Origin: an uncultured Muribaculaceae bacterium
GTDB lineage: Bacteria > Bacteroidota > Bacteroidia > Bacteroidales > Muribaculaceae
NCBI GenBank assembly: GCA_947173755.1
Contig: CAMWGM010000026.1
Span: 1-12,357, forward strand
Reading direction: 5' to 3'
DNA length: 12,357 bases
Shown: piece by piece, positions 1 to 7,970 of the stretch
How the letters are laid out: each line of letters begins with the position of its first letter
How positions within the stretch are numbered: the stretch's first letter is position 1
Notes under the pieces: model-generated
Told to the model about the DNA's origin: nothing
Databases searched by the model: none
Seen by the model: the letters and a program-made list of their open reading frames with translations, nothing else
Made by a program: the position numbers and the translations under genes

Positions 1-1592
1 ATGTCGAACTCCGCACCATGCTGCGCGGGAGCGAGATCGGGACACGCATCGTCATAAACGGCTCGAAAGTCGAAAGCCAGAATCCCGAAGTGATGGTCGA
101 AGGCACCAACATGATGGTGAAAAACCTCTTCTTCAACACTCCGGCCCGACGGAAATTTCTGCGCAAGGATGCTGTGGAACTCGCAGCGATCATGCGCGAG
201 TTCGAGCGGCTCGCCTTAGTCAACACGGGGGTGGAATTCACGCTCATCTCCAACGACGTCACGATTCATTCGTTGCGTCGCGGCTCGCTTAAGCAGCGCA
301 TTGTCGAACTCTTCGGCAAAAATCTCGACAAGACCATCATCCCCGTCGAGACCGACACCACCATAGTCCGCCTCAACGGCTTCATCGGACTCCCCGCCAA
401 CGCGCGCAAGCGAAATGCGCTGCAATATCTGATGGTCAACGGTCGCAACATGCGTCATCCGGTGTTCCGTAAGGCAATCCTCGAGTGCTATGAGCATCTC
501 ATTCCCGCCGATGCTGAACCCAACTACTTCATAGCACTGACTGTCGATCCCGAGACCATCGATGTCAATATCCATCCGACCAAAAGCGAGATAAAGTTTG
601 AAAACGAATCGGCTATCCGCCAGATACTCGTCGCGGCAGTGCGTGACTCGCTCGGCCGTTATAATGCCGCCCCCGCCATTGAATTCGATCTGCTGGATGC
701 ACCTGATATCCCCGTCTTCAAACCTGACTCGGCAGCCACACATGACGTTGAGATCGATTCGGGCTACAATCCATTCTCCACAAACCCCTCGGGCTATAAT
801 CCTGCGCAGTCAACTGCCTGGAATCCGTTCGAATCGGATAGCACCGGGAGTCCCCGCGCCTCACGTCCCTCGAAATTCAACGACTGGGAGAAACTCTATG
901 ACGACTTCGTGCGCAAACGCGACGAAGGATTGGCCGATGCCGCAGCGACTGTCCCGGCTGAAGATGTCGCAAGGCGTGAGTCAGAGGGAATTCTCGACGG
1001 CATCAGCGATGACCCGTCAATCCCCGGGACCGTTTCCGCCGCAATCCAGTTGCGCAGCGGTCATATACTCACCCCGTCACGAGGAGGGGTCATGTTGATC
1101 GACCAGCACCGCGCTCATTACCGGGTGCTCTACGACTCCTTCATCTCATCGGCGCGAAACCATTCCTTTGTGGCGCAGCACTCGATGTTTCCGGACACGC
1201 TCACACTCTCTGCCTCACAGCATGCCGTGCTTGCCTCGATAGCCGGTGAACTGGCCGAATACGGGTTCGAACTCTCAAACCCGGAGACTACCACATGGAG
1301 CATAGACGCATCGCCGTCGGTGCTGGATTCCACATCTCCCCGAGACATTCTGCTCGACATCATTGACTCCGTTGTCGAGACAGGCGAGGCGATCGGCGAG
1401 CAACTTGGCGAACGTCTCGCCCGGGCCATGGCACGGTCGCGGGCCATACGTCGCAACGTCATGCTGTCGGCAGACGAGATGGACCGCATCATCTCCGATC
1501 TGCTGCGGCTGCAGTCGCCCGGACTCACCCCCGAAGGTAAGACCGTGTTCACAATCATTCCGACCGACACTCTAACCGGGCTTTTAAAATGA
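1..1592 (+). CDS. mutL: DNA mismatch repair protein MutL, 5'-truncated by the window edge
   Basis: MutL links mismatch recognition by MutS to later repair steps. The first complete codon is at base 3, giving a 529-residue fragment; the ATPase motifs lie before the window. Visible parts of the N-terminal GHKL/S5 region are VKNLFFNTPARRKFL (fragment residues about 39-53), YLMVNGRNMRHP and the IDVNIHPTKSEIKF block. A Pro/Ser/Asn-rich linker follows, with GYNPF, GYNP and WNPF repeats (bases 762-830) and a DWEKLY segment. The C-terminal dimerisation domain starts near DQHRAHYR (residue 367) and holds QHSMFP (392-397), which fits the beta-clamp-binding pattern. The nuclease motifs are degenerate: the catalytic Glu of DQHAxxE is Tyr, the ACR cysteine is Arg, and CPHGRP reads TPEGKT. 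The stop overlaps the next start as ATGA. The family is certain; loss of nuclease activity is inferred from motifs. Confidence 0.97.
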   Translation, partial: VELRTMLRGSEIGTRIVINGSKVESQNPEVMVEGTNMMVKNLFFNTPARRKFLRKDAVELAAIMREFERLALVNTGVEFTLISNDVTIHSLRRGSLKQRIVELFGKNLDKTIIPVETDTTIVRLNGFIGLPANARKRNALQYLMVNGRNMRHPVFRKAILECYEHLIPADAEPNYFIALTVDPETIDVNIHPTKSEIKFENESAIRQILVAAVRDSLGRYNAAPAIEFDLLDAPDIPVFKPDSAATHDVEIDSGYNPFSTNPSGYNPAQSTAWNPFESDSTGSPRASRPSKFNDWEKLYDDFVRKRDEGLADAAATVPAEDVARRESEGILDGISDDPSIPGTVSAAIQLRSGHILTPSRGGVMLIDQHRAHYRVLYDSFISSARNHSFVAQHSMFPDTLTLSASQHAVLASIAGELAEYGFELSNPETTTWSIDASPSVLDSTSPRDILLDIIDSVVETGEAIGEQLGERLARAMARSRAIRRNVMLSADEMDRIISDLLRLQSPGLTPEGKTVFTIIPTDTLTGLLK

Positions 1593-2767
1593 GAAGGATT
1601 TCCTTATTTCTGACAGTGCTGCTGACGACCCTTGTTTCGGGAGCGGTGCCATCCGATTCACTGATTGTGTCCCTGCTGACATGTCGTGCCGGAAGCGACA
1701 TCTATCAACTCGAGGGACACAGCGGTCTTCGTATCCGTTATCCTCAGTCAGGCTCCGATATGACAGTCAACTGGGGCGTGTTTGATTTCAACTCGCCCAA
1801 CTTCGTCTATCGCTTTGTCAAAGGAGAGACCGACTACCTCTGCGCCGCCTATCCCACCGAGCATTTCCTCGCCGAATACCGCCGGGAGGGTCGCACGGTC
1901 GTGGAACAGGTGCTCAATCTATCTCCCGAGGAGGCTGAAAAACTGCTTCAGCTCGCGTCGGTCAATCTGATGCCTTCCAACCGCGTGTATCGCTACAATT
2001 ATGTCTACGACAACTGTGCCACACGTCCGCTCGCACTAATCGAACAAGCCATCGGCGATACCGTCGCCCTCGCGGCACCCTCAGGCGACAAGGTCGGACC
2101 GACGTTCAGAAGCGTTATGACCAGTTTCCACAAAAATTATCCTTGGTATCAGTTCGGAATTGACACCGCGCTCGGAGCAGGTATCGATATCCCGATCGAC
2201 AACCGTCACCTGGCCTTCGCGCCGGAACTCCTTGAGGAAATGATGGCCGGAGCAGTCAGGCCCGACGGCACTCCCGCCGTGAGCGAGACTAACGTACTCC
2301 TTAAGGGCAAACCGGAAGGAGTCATTCTGCCCCCGACACCATGGTGGCTAACTCCAATGTTCTGGAGCATAATTATTACGGTGATATGCATAGGAATTTC
2401 GGTCCGACAGTTGAGAACATCGCGTCTGACGACCGCCACGAGAATTGCCGACACGCTGTTTTTCGGCGTGGCCGGAATCGAGGGTCTGATTCTCACTTTC
2501 CTGATATTTGTTTCGGTTCATGAAGCCACGTCGCCCAACTGGCTTTATCTCTGGCTGAATCCTCTCTGCCTCCTCGGAACTGTGGGTGTCTGGATAAAAA
2601 ATATTAAACGTTTGGTGATTTACTATCAAATTGTTAACTTTGCACTCTTGATCGCGATGACGGTGATTTTTGTCAGCGGTGTTCAGAAGCCAAATCCTGC
2701 ATTCGTGCCCCTTCTTGTCGCTGACGCCACCCTTGCCCTGCCATGGTTCACCTCATTGCGTAAATAA
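1589..2767 (+). CDS. DUF4105 (Lnb N-terminal periplasmic domain-like) protein with C-terminal membrane segments
   Basis: This 392-residue protein starts inside the mutL stop (4-bp overlap), so the two are probably translationally coupled. Residues 1-20 form a signal peptide or N-terminal membrane segment. Residues about 25-215 match DUF4105: EGHSGLRI (42-49), NWGVFDF (61-67), YRFVKG, and YVYDNCATR with Cys143. The C-terminal third has four or five hydrophobic segments, at about 257-273, 286-310, 318-336, 341-364 and perhaps 372-389. The soluble domain is therefore probably periplasmic and anchored in the inner membrane. The invariant-looking His44 and Cys143 suggest a thiol hydrolase or transferase related to NlpC/P60 folds; that is inference, and no reaction is established from the sequence. 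Its job may be in the cell envelope, as its downstream neighbours are an exported protein and SecA. DUF4105 assignment is confident; function is unknown. Confidence 0.85.
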   Translation: MRRISLFLTVLLTTLVSGAVPSDSLIVSLLTCRAGSDIYQLEGHSGLRIRYPQSGSDMTVNWGVFDFNSPNFVYRFVKGETDYLCAAYPTEHFLAEYRREGRTVVEQVLNLSPEEAEKLLQLASVNLMPSNRVYRYNYVYDNCATRPLALIEQAIGDTVALAAPSGDKVGPTFRSVMTSFHKNYPWYQFGIDTALGAGIDIPIDNRHLAFAPELLEEMMAGAVRPDGTPAVSETNVLLKGKPEGVILPPTPWWLTPMFWSIIITVICIGISVRQLRTSRLTTATRIADTLFFGVAGIEGLILTFLIFVSVHEATSPNWLYLWLNPLCLLGTVGVWIKNIKRLVIYYQIVNFALLIAMTVIFVSGVQKPNPAFVPLLVADATLALPWFTSLRK

Positions 2768-2786
2768 TCCAATCTTTCCCCTGCCG

Positions 2787-4433
2787 ATGTCAGTCAATCC
2801 CCGCCGTTCCTCATCGCTCAGTTCCCAGCTGGTCTCTGTGCTCGTCGCCTCGATGGTGACGATGAGTATGGCGGCACTTGTGCCTGCGAAAGCGCTCGGT
2901 GCATCTGCAGAAGCACCATCGCCTCGTCCGCGACTGGTGGTAGGCATCATAGTGGAAGGACTGACCGCAGACTATGTCGATCTTCTGCGGTCGAACATGG
3001 GTGAAGGCGGCTTTAACCGCTTCATAAGAGATGGAGTGGTGATCGACAATGTCGACTACGGTCCCGGCATCGATGCCACAGCCGCCACAGCCATTCTCAT
3101 GAGCGGGGCTGCTCCGGGGGTCAACGGCATCCCCTCGGGAAGAGTGTGGGATCCGAAAATGCGTTTCGACATCCCGGTGCTTCTTCCCGCCGATAAGGCC
3201 GGCCGTTACACCGACGCCGATCTCTCGCCGAAAGCACTTCAGGTGTCGACTCTCGCAGACGAGATCCGCATAGCAGACGGAGGTATTTCAGGTGTCTATT
3301 CCATAGCGTCAGACCCGCAGACAGCCATCCTTCTTGCCGGTCACGCCGGAAATTCAGCGACATGGATCAGCGAGACCGACGGGAAATGGACCCGCTCGAC
3401 ATCACACCCAGGTTTCCCCACTGTGCTGGCACGCCGCAACGTCGGGCTCACACTTGCCTCGCGCCTCGACACGCTTTCCTGGCAGCCTCTCAAAAGTCTC
3501 GACTCATATCCCGATCTCCCGGCTCATAAGAAGACCTATCCTTTCCGCTATACCTTCCCGTCACGATTCCCCGACCGTTTCAGGCAGTTCAATGCGTCAG
3601 CAGCGGGAAATCATGAGATAGTCACGGCGGCTACCGACTATATCTCCGGTCTGAAATTAGGTAAACGGGAAGTTACCGATATGCTCGCACTGGGACTCGA
3701 CGTGAGTCCGTTCCCTTATTCCCTCGAAGCAGACAGCCGTCTTGAGCGCATGGATGCCTACCTGCGTCTCGATGCCGATATCGCCTCGATCATCAAGGCT
3801 GTCGAAGAGGGTCCCGGAATGGCGAACACCTTACTCTTCATAGCGGGCACACCGGCTCCGTCAAGTGTTCGTCGCGACGATGAGAAATGGGCCATACCTT
3901 CAGGTCAGTTCTCTCCCCGTAAAGCCACGTCGCTGCTCAACATGTATCTGATTGCCCTGCACGGCAACGGAGAATGGGTCAACGGCTATCACAACGGCTT
4001 CTTCTATCTCAACCGCAACCTCATCAAGGATCGCGATCTCGACGAACGTGCCATAAGGGCAGAAGCAGCGGAATTTCTCGCCCGCATGAGTGGAGTGGCC
4101 GACGTCTATACCATCGACGATATCCTCGCCCGACGTGCCGGCGACAATCCACTCGCCATCCAACGCAACATCTCCCCCTCGCACGCAGGAGACCTGATGG
4201 TGCGCGTTTCGCCCGGATGGGTTGTCTCTGATTCGGAGACATCGGTCGAACTCGCCCAGCAACCGGTTGTGCGCTGGCAGGCCACCACTTCTCCGGTCTA
4301 CATATTGTCTCCCGCCGTTACGTCAACCGAAATCGGTGAGACTGTCGATGCGCGTGCCATAGCCCCGACAATTGCGCGTATCCTGCGGATCAGGTCGCCC
4401 AACGGGGCTGCTCTCCCACCTTTAAAATTATGA
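2787..4433 (+). CDS. Exported alkaline phosphatase superfamily (PafA-like) protein, probably catalytically degenerate
   Basis: ATG 2787 gives 548 residues with an N-terminal signal peptide (RR at 6-7, hydrophobic to about 32, then AKALGA). The longer frame from 2670 would overlap the previous gene by 98 bp and hide the signal peptide. The fold follows PafA-type phosphatases: RPRLVVGIIVEGL (48-59), GEGGFNRFIRDGV, GVNGIPSGRVWD, TAILLAGHA (179-187), AYLRLDADI (324-332), YHNGFFYLN (401-409) and a C-terminal APTIARILRIRSPNG. Compared from memory with PafA, the first metal Asp is Glu57. The STDxxGH block is GLDVSPF, keeping Asp305 but with Phe at the His site. TADHG is IAGTP (352-356), and the final DTH is ATT (499-501). 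The Lys/Arg that bind phosphate also appear lost. I infer a periplasmic binding or scaffold protein rather than an active enzyme. It lies 19 bp after the DUF4105 gene and 64 bp before secA. Confidence 0.82.
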   Translation: MSVNPRRSSSLSSQLVSVLVASMVTMSMAALVPAKALGASAEAPSPRPRLVVGIIVEGLTADYVDLLRSNMGEGGFNRFIRDGVVIDNVDYGPGIDATAATAILMSGAAPGVNGIPSGRVWDPKMRFDIPVLLPADKAGRYTDADLSPKALQVSTLADEIRIADGGISGVYSIASDPQTAILLAGHAGNSATWISETDGKWTRSTSHPGFPTVLARRNVGLTLASRLDTLSWQPLKSLDSYPDLPAHKKTYPFRYTFPSRFPDRFRQFNASAAGNHEIVTAATDYISGLKLGKREVTDMLALGLDVSPFPYSLEADSRLERMDAYLRLDADIASIIKAVEEGPGMANTLLFIAGTPAPSSVRRDDEKWAIPSGQFSPRKATSLLNMYLIALHGNGEWVNGYHNGFFYLNRNLIKDRDLDERAIRAEAAEFLARMSGVADVYTIDDILARRAGDNPLAIQRNISPSHAGDLMVRVSPGWVVSDSETSVELAQQPVVRWQATTSPVYILSPAVTSTEIGETVDARAIAPTIARILRIRSPNGAALPPLKL

Positions 4434-4449
4434 ATGTACGTTTCATAAT
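4427..4449. repeat. AT-rich inverted repeat over the stop codon, between the PafA-like gene and secA
   Basis: Arms ATTATGAA (4427-4434) and TTCATAAT (4442-4449) are perfect complements around a 7-base loop, and the left arm contains the upstream stop codon. The stem is AT-rich with no T-tract, so it is a weak terminator at best. The 64-bp spacer that follows holds no clear promoter; a TTTC at 4441 and a TATTTC near 4462 only faintly resemble the Bacteroidetes -33/-7 pattern. The 11-base string AATTATGAATG (4426-4436) recurs at 11754-11764 at the sufC start. Confidence 0.5.
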
Positions 4450-4497
4450 CACCAATTCAGATATTTCAACAGCATATTCCATTCAAAATAAGAATAG

Positions 4498-7400
4498 ATG
4501 TCTTTCCAGTCATTCATAACCAAGATTTTTGGTAATAAATCAACACGCGACCTCAAGGAAATCGAGCCGATCGTCAGAAAGATCGAAGCACTCGGTCCCG
4601 AGATGGAGCAACTCACAGTCGACCAACTCCGCGGCCGTATCCAGGCAGTCAGAGCCGACATCAAGGAGGCCACTTCCCCCTACGAAACAGAAAACGCCGA
4701 ACTGCGTGTCAAGGTGGAGGAACTCCCCTTCGACGAGCGTCAGCCCATCTGGGATAAGGTCGACGCCAACGAGAAGAAAATTCTCGACATAATCGAAGAT
4801 AAACTCAATTATCATCTGCCCGAGGTCTTCGCAGTGATGCGCGAGACCGCCGCACGTTTCGCAAAAAATGAGACAATCGTTGTCGACGCGACCGATCTCG
4901 ACCGCGAACTCGCAGCCAAAGGCCATGATTTCGTAACCATCGACGGCGACAAAGCCATCTGGAAGAACCACTGGATTGCAGGTGGCAACGAAGTGACCTG
5001 GGATATGGTCCACTATCGCGTGCAGTTGATCGGTGGTATAGTCCTCCATCAGGGTAAGATAGCCGAGATGGCTACCGGTGAAGGCAAGACACTTGTGGGT
5101 ACACTCCCTGTCTTCCTCCGCTCGCTCTCGGGCCGCGGTGTCCATGTGGTGACCGTCAACGACTATCTGTCGAAACGTGACTCGGAGTGGATGGGTCCGC
5201 TCTACATGTTCCACGGCTCGACTGTGGACTGTATCGACAAGCACCAGCCCAACACTCCTCAGCGTCGCGCCGCCTATGAGTGTGACATCACGTTCGGAAC
5301 AAACAACGAATTCGGTTTCGACTATCTGCGCGACAATATGGCCATGACACCCGGCGATATGGTGCAGCGCAAGCACTACTATGCTATTGTCGACGAGGTC
5401 GACTCGGTACTCATCGACGACGCCCGTACACCCCTCATCATCTCGGGTCCCGTGCCTAAGGGTGACGACCAGCTCTTCGACATGTACCGTCTCAATGTCG
5501 AGAAGGTTGTCGAGGCCCAGCGCCGTCTCGTCACAAAGATACTCGCCGAAGCCAAGCAGAAACTCGCTTCCGACGATAAGGAGACAAAGAAAGAGGGTGC
5601 CCTGCTCCTCTTCCGTGCCTTCAAGGGTCTGCCCAAGAACGGTGCGCTCATCAAATTCCTCTCGCAGGAGGGCATGAAGAACATTCTTCTCGAGACCGAG
5701 GCCTACTATCTGCAGGACAATCAGAGAGAGATGCCGGTCGTGACCGATCCGCTCTATTTTGTGATCGATGAGAAGAACCGTTCGGTCGAACTCACCGACA
5801 AAGGCATCGACGAACTCACCGGCAAGACCGACGATCCCAACTTCTTCGTTCTTCCCGATATCGCATCGCAACTCTCCGAGGCGGAGCATATCACCGATCC
5901 GATCGAACGTCAGGAGAAGAAGGATGCCTACATGCAGGAGTATGCGGTGAAGGCCGAACGTGTCCACACCGTCACCCAACTTCTCAAGGCCTATACACTC
6001 TTCGAAAAGGATGTCGAGTATGTGATCGACGAAGGTAAGATCAAGATTGTCGACGAACAGACCGGCCGTATCATGGAGGGACGCCGCTACTCCGACGGTC
6101 TCCATCAGGCCATCGAGGCCAAGGAGCGTGTCAAAGTCGAGGCCGCCACACAGACTTTCGCGACAATCACTCTCCAGAACTACTTCCGCATGTATCACAA
6201 ACTCGCCGGTATGACCGGTACCGCCGAGACCGAGGCAGGCGAGTTCTGGGATATCTATAAACTCGATGTCGTCACCATCCCGACCAACCGTCCGGTGGCT
6301 CGTATCGATATGAACGACCGTGTCTATAAGACGAAGAAAGAGAAATATGCGGCCGTCATCCAGGAAATTCAGAATCTCGTGGCCCAGGGACGTCCGGTGC
6401 TCGTCGGTACGACTTCGGTCGAGATTTCCGAACTACTCTCGAAGATGCTGACCATGCGCCACATCCCCCACAATGTGCTCAACGCGAAACTCCACCAGAA
6501 GGAGGCCGAGATCGTGGCACATGCAGGTCGCAAAGGTATGGTCACAATCGCCACCAATATGGCAGGTCGCGGTACCGACATCAAACTGACTCCCGAGGTC
6601 AAGGAGGCCGGCGGTCTGGCCATCATCGGTACGGAGCGTCACGAGTCGCGTCGTGTCGACCGTCAGTTGCGTGGTCGTTCAGGTCGTCAGGGTGACCCCG
6701 GTTCGTCAGTCTTCTTCGTTTCGTTCGAGGATCAGCTGATGCGTCTCTTCGTCACCGATCGTGTCGTGAAGATGCTCGACTCGATGGGTCTAGAGGAGGG
6801 CGAACCGATCGAGAGCGGCATGGTGACCAAGGCTGTGGCCAACGCCCAGAAACGCGTCGAAGAGAACAACTTCGGCATCCGCAAGCGTCTGCTCGAATAT
6901 GACGACGTCATGAACAAGCAGCGTACTTATATCTACAACCGCCGCCACCACGCCCTTGTCGGCGAACGCATCGGCATCGATATAGCCAATATGCTCTGGG
7001 ATGTCATCGAAAACATGGTGACAAACGCCTATCCCGCCGCATATGACGACCTTAAGGTGGATCTTCTGAAGGTTCTGACCATCGAGACCCCCTTCACCGA
7101 GGCCGAATTCCGCAACATGTCGAAAGAGGAAGCGATCGAGAAGGTTCATGATGCCGCTCAGGAAGCATTCGACCGCAAGAGCGCCCGCATCGTCGAGGTC
7201 GCGCTCCCTGTCATCAAGGACTGCGTGGAAAACCGCGGCATGAAGGGACGCATCGCAGTGCCCCTCACAGATGGCAAACGCTTCTTCAACCTCGTTGTCG
7301 ATCTCGAGGAGGCTTATCGCACCGAATGTAAATCGATCGTAAGGGAATGGCATAAAGCCGTGATGCTCGTCACCATCGACGAACTCTGGAAAGAGCATCT

Positions 7401-7875
7401 CCGCGAACTCGACCAGTTGCGTCAGAGCGTACAGAATGCATCCTACGAGCAGAAAGACCCGCTGGTGATCTACAAAGTAGAGTCGTTCCATCTCTTCGAG
7501 AAGATGCTCAACGCGCTTAATGTCAAATCGATGTCCATCCTGATGCGTGGTCAGATCTATATCCGTCCGGCCGAGCCTGCTCCCGCACCTCAGCCTCAGG
7601 AAAATGCCGAGCAACCTGCCGAACAGCCCAAACCCCAGCCGAAGGCGCAGCCGAAGATCGAGCGCGCAATGCCCGAGAAAGCGACCGACTACAGCCGCTA
7701 CAAAACGTCACGCGAAAATCTGCCCGGCGAGGCCGCCCAGCGCGCCGCATCGCAAGGAGCATCCCAGCGCCAGGCTCCTCAGCCCGTCAAGGCCGGTCCG
7801 CGCATCAACCGCAACGATCCTTGTCCCTGCGGATCAGGCAAGAAATATAAGAACTGCCACGGCCGCGGCCTCTGA
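4498..7875 (+). CDS. secA: Preprotein translocase ATPase SecA
   Basis: SecA drives unfolded preproteins through SecYEG by ATP hydrolysis at the inner membrane. The 1,125 residues include Walker A ATGEGKT (192-198), VTVNDYLSKRDSEWM, FGTNNEFGFDYLRDNM, the DEVD Walker B box (299-302), and GTERHESRRVDRQLRGRSGRQGDPG from residue 711. The chain ends, after a Pro/Gln/Ala-rich linker, in a zinc-binding SEC-C motif with Cys1109, Cys1111, Cys1120 and His1121. The protein is over 200 residues longer than E. coli SecA (901). Walker A lies about 85-90 residues further in, and the stretch between ISGP (315) and VELTDKG (about 430) is roughly 60-70 residues longer. As I recall, SecA proteins of Bacteroidetes are similarly large. 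ATG 4498 is preceded by an A-rich stretch instead of a Shine-Dalgarno sequence, as is common in the phylum. Long antisense frames opposite it are codon-bias shadows. Confidence 0.98.
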   Translation: MSFQSFITKIFGNKSTRDLKEIEPIVRKIEALGPEMEQLTVDQLRGRIQAVRADIKEATSPYETENAELRVKVEELPFDERQPIWDKVDANEKKILDIIEDKLNYHLPEVFAVMRETAARFAKNETIVVDATDLDRELAAKGHDFVTIDGDKAIWKNHWIAGGNEVTWDMVHYRVQLIGGIVLHQGKIAEMATGEGKTLVGTLPVFLRSLSGRGVHVVTVNDYLSKRDSEWMGPLYMFHGSTVDCIDKHQPNTPQRRAAYECDITFGTNNEFGFDYLRDNMAMTPGDMVQRKHYYAIVDEVDSVLIDDARTPLIISGPVPKGDDQLFDMYRLNVEKVVEAQRRLVTKILAEAKQKLASDDKETKKEGALLLFRAFKGLPKNGALIKFLSQEGMKNILLETEAYYLQDNQREMPVVTDPLYFVIDEKNRSVELTDKGIDELTGKTDDPNFFVLPDIASQLSEAEHITDPIERQEKKDAYMQEYAVKAERVHTVTQLLKAYTLFEKDVEYVIDEGKIKIVDEQTGRIMEGRRYSDGLHQAIEAKERVKVEAATQTFATITLQNYFRMYHKLAGMTGTAETEAGEFWDIYKLDVVTIPTNRPVARIDMNDRVYKTKKEKYAAVIQEIQNLVAQGRPVLVGTTSVEISELLSKMLTMRHIPHNVLNAKLHQKEAEIVAHAGRKGMVTIATNMAGRGTDIKLTPEVKEAGGLAIIGTERHESRRVDRQLRGRSGRQGDPGSSVFFVSFEDQLMRLFVTDRVVKMLDSMGLEEGEPIESGMVTKAVANAQKRVEENNFGIRKRLLEYDDVMNKQRTYIYNRRHHALVGERIGIDIANMLWDVIENMVTNAYPAAYDDLKVDLLKVLTIETPFTEAEFRNMSKEEAIEKVHDAAQEAFDRKSARIVEVALPVIKDCVENRGMKGRIAVPLTDGKRFFNLVVDLEEAYRTECKSIVREWHKAVMLVTIDELWKEHLRELDQLRQSVQNASYEQKDPLVIYKVESFHLFEKMLNALNVKSMSILMRGQIYIRPAEPAPAPQPQENAEQPAEQPKPQPKAQPKIERAMPEKATDYSRYKTSRENLPGEAAQRAASQGASQRQAPQPVKAGPRINRNDPCPCGSGKKYKNCHGRGL

Positions 7876-7908
7876 CGCACAAATCGGGAAACTGATAACA
7901 ATATCATG

Positions 7909-7950
7909 AAAAGAGCGGAGTATAATCAGATAGACTCCGCCCTTTTCTTT
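7909..7950 (+). terminator. Rho-independent terminator after secA
   Basis: The stem GCGGAGT (7915-7921) with ACTCCGC (7934-7940) is extended, past one A/C mismatch, by AAAAG (7909-7913) with CTTTT (7942-7946). The loop is 12 bases and a T-rich run TTTTCTTT (7943-7950) follows. It begins 33 bases after the secA stop and ends 20 bases before the next start codon. The A-run on the left flank could also let it work in reverse. Confidence 0.88.
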
Positions 7951-7970
7951 AACAAAATTCTTTCACAGAA

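Noticed and set aside
216..743. A 175-codon antisense frame within mutL
   Set aside because: It is opposite conserved MutL sequence, shows no domain and has no independent support.
2670..2786. Longer N-terminus for the PafA-like protein from ATG 2670
   Set aside because: It overlaps the DUF4105 gene by 98 bp and adds 39 unlikely residues ahead of a good signal peptide that begins at ATG 2787.
4434..4497. Possible secA promoter in the short spacer
   Set aside because: TTTC at 4441 and TATTTC near 4462 fit the Bacteroidetes -33/-7 consensus too poorly to call.
4540..6198. A 552-codon open frame on the minus strand opposite secA
   Set aside because: It lies wholly antisense to a conserved gene, has no recognisable domain, and its Asp/Val/Leu-rich composition mirrors GAC/GTC-rich codons of secA. 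The 274-codon frame at 6790-7614 is the same effect.
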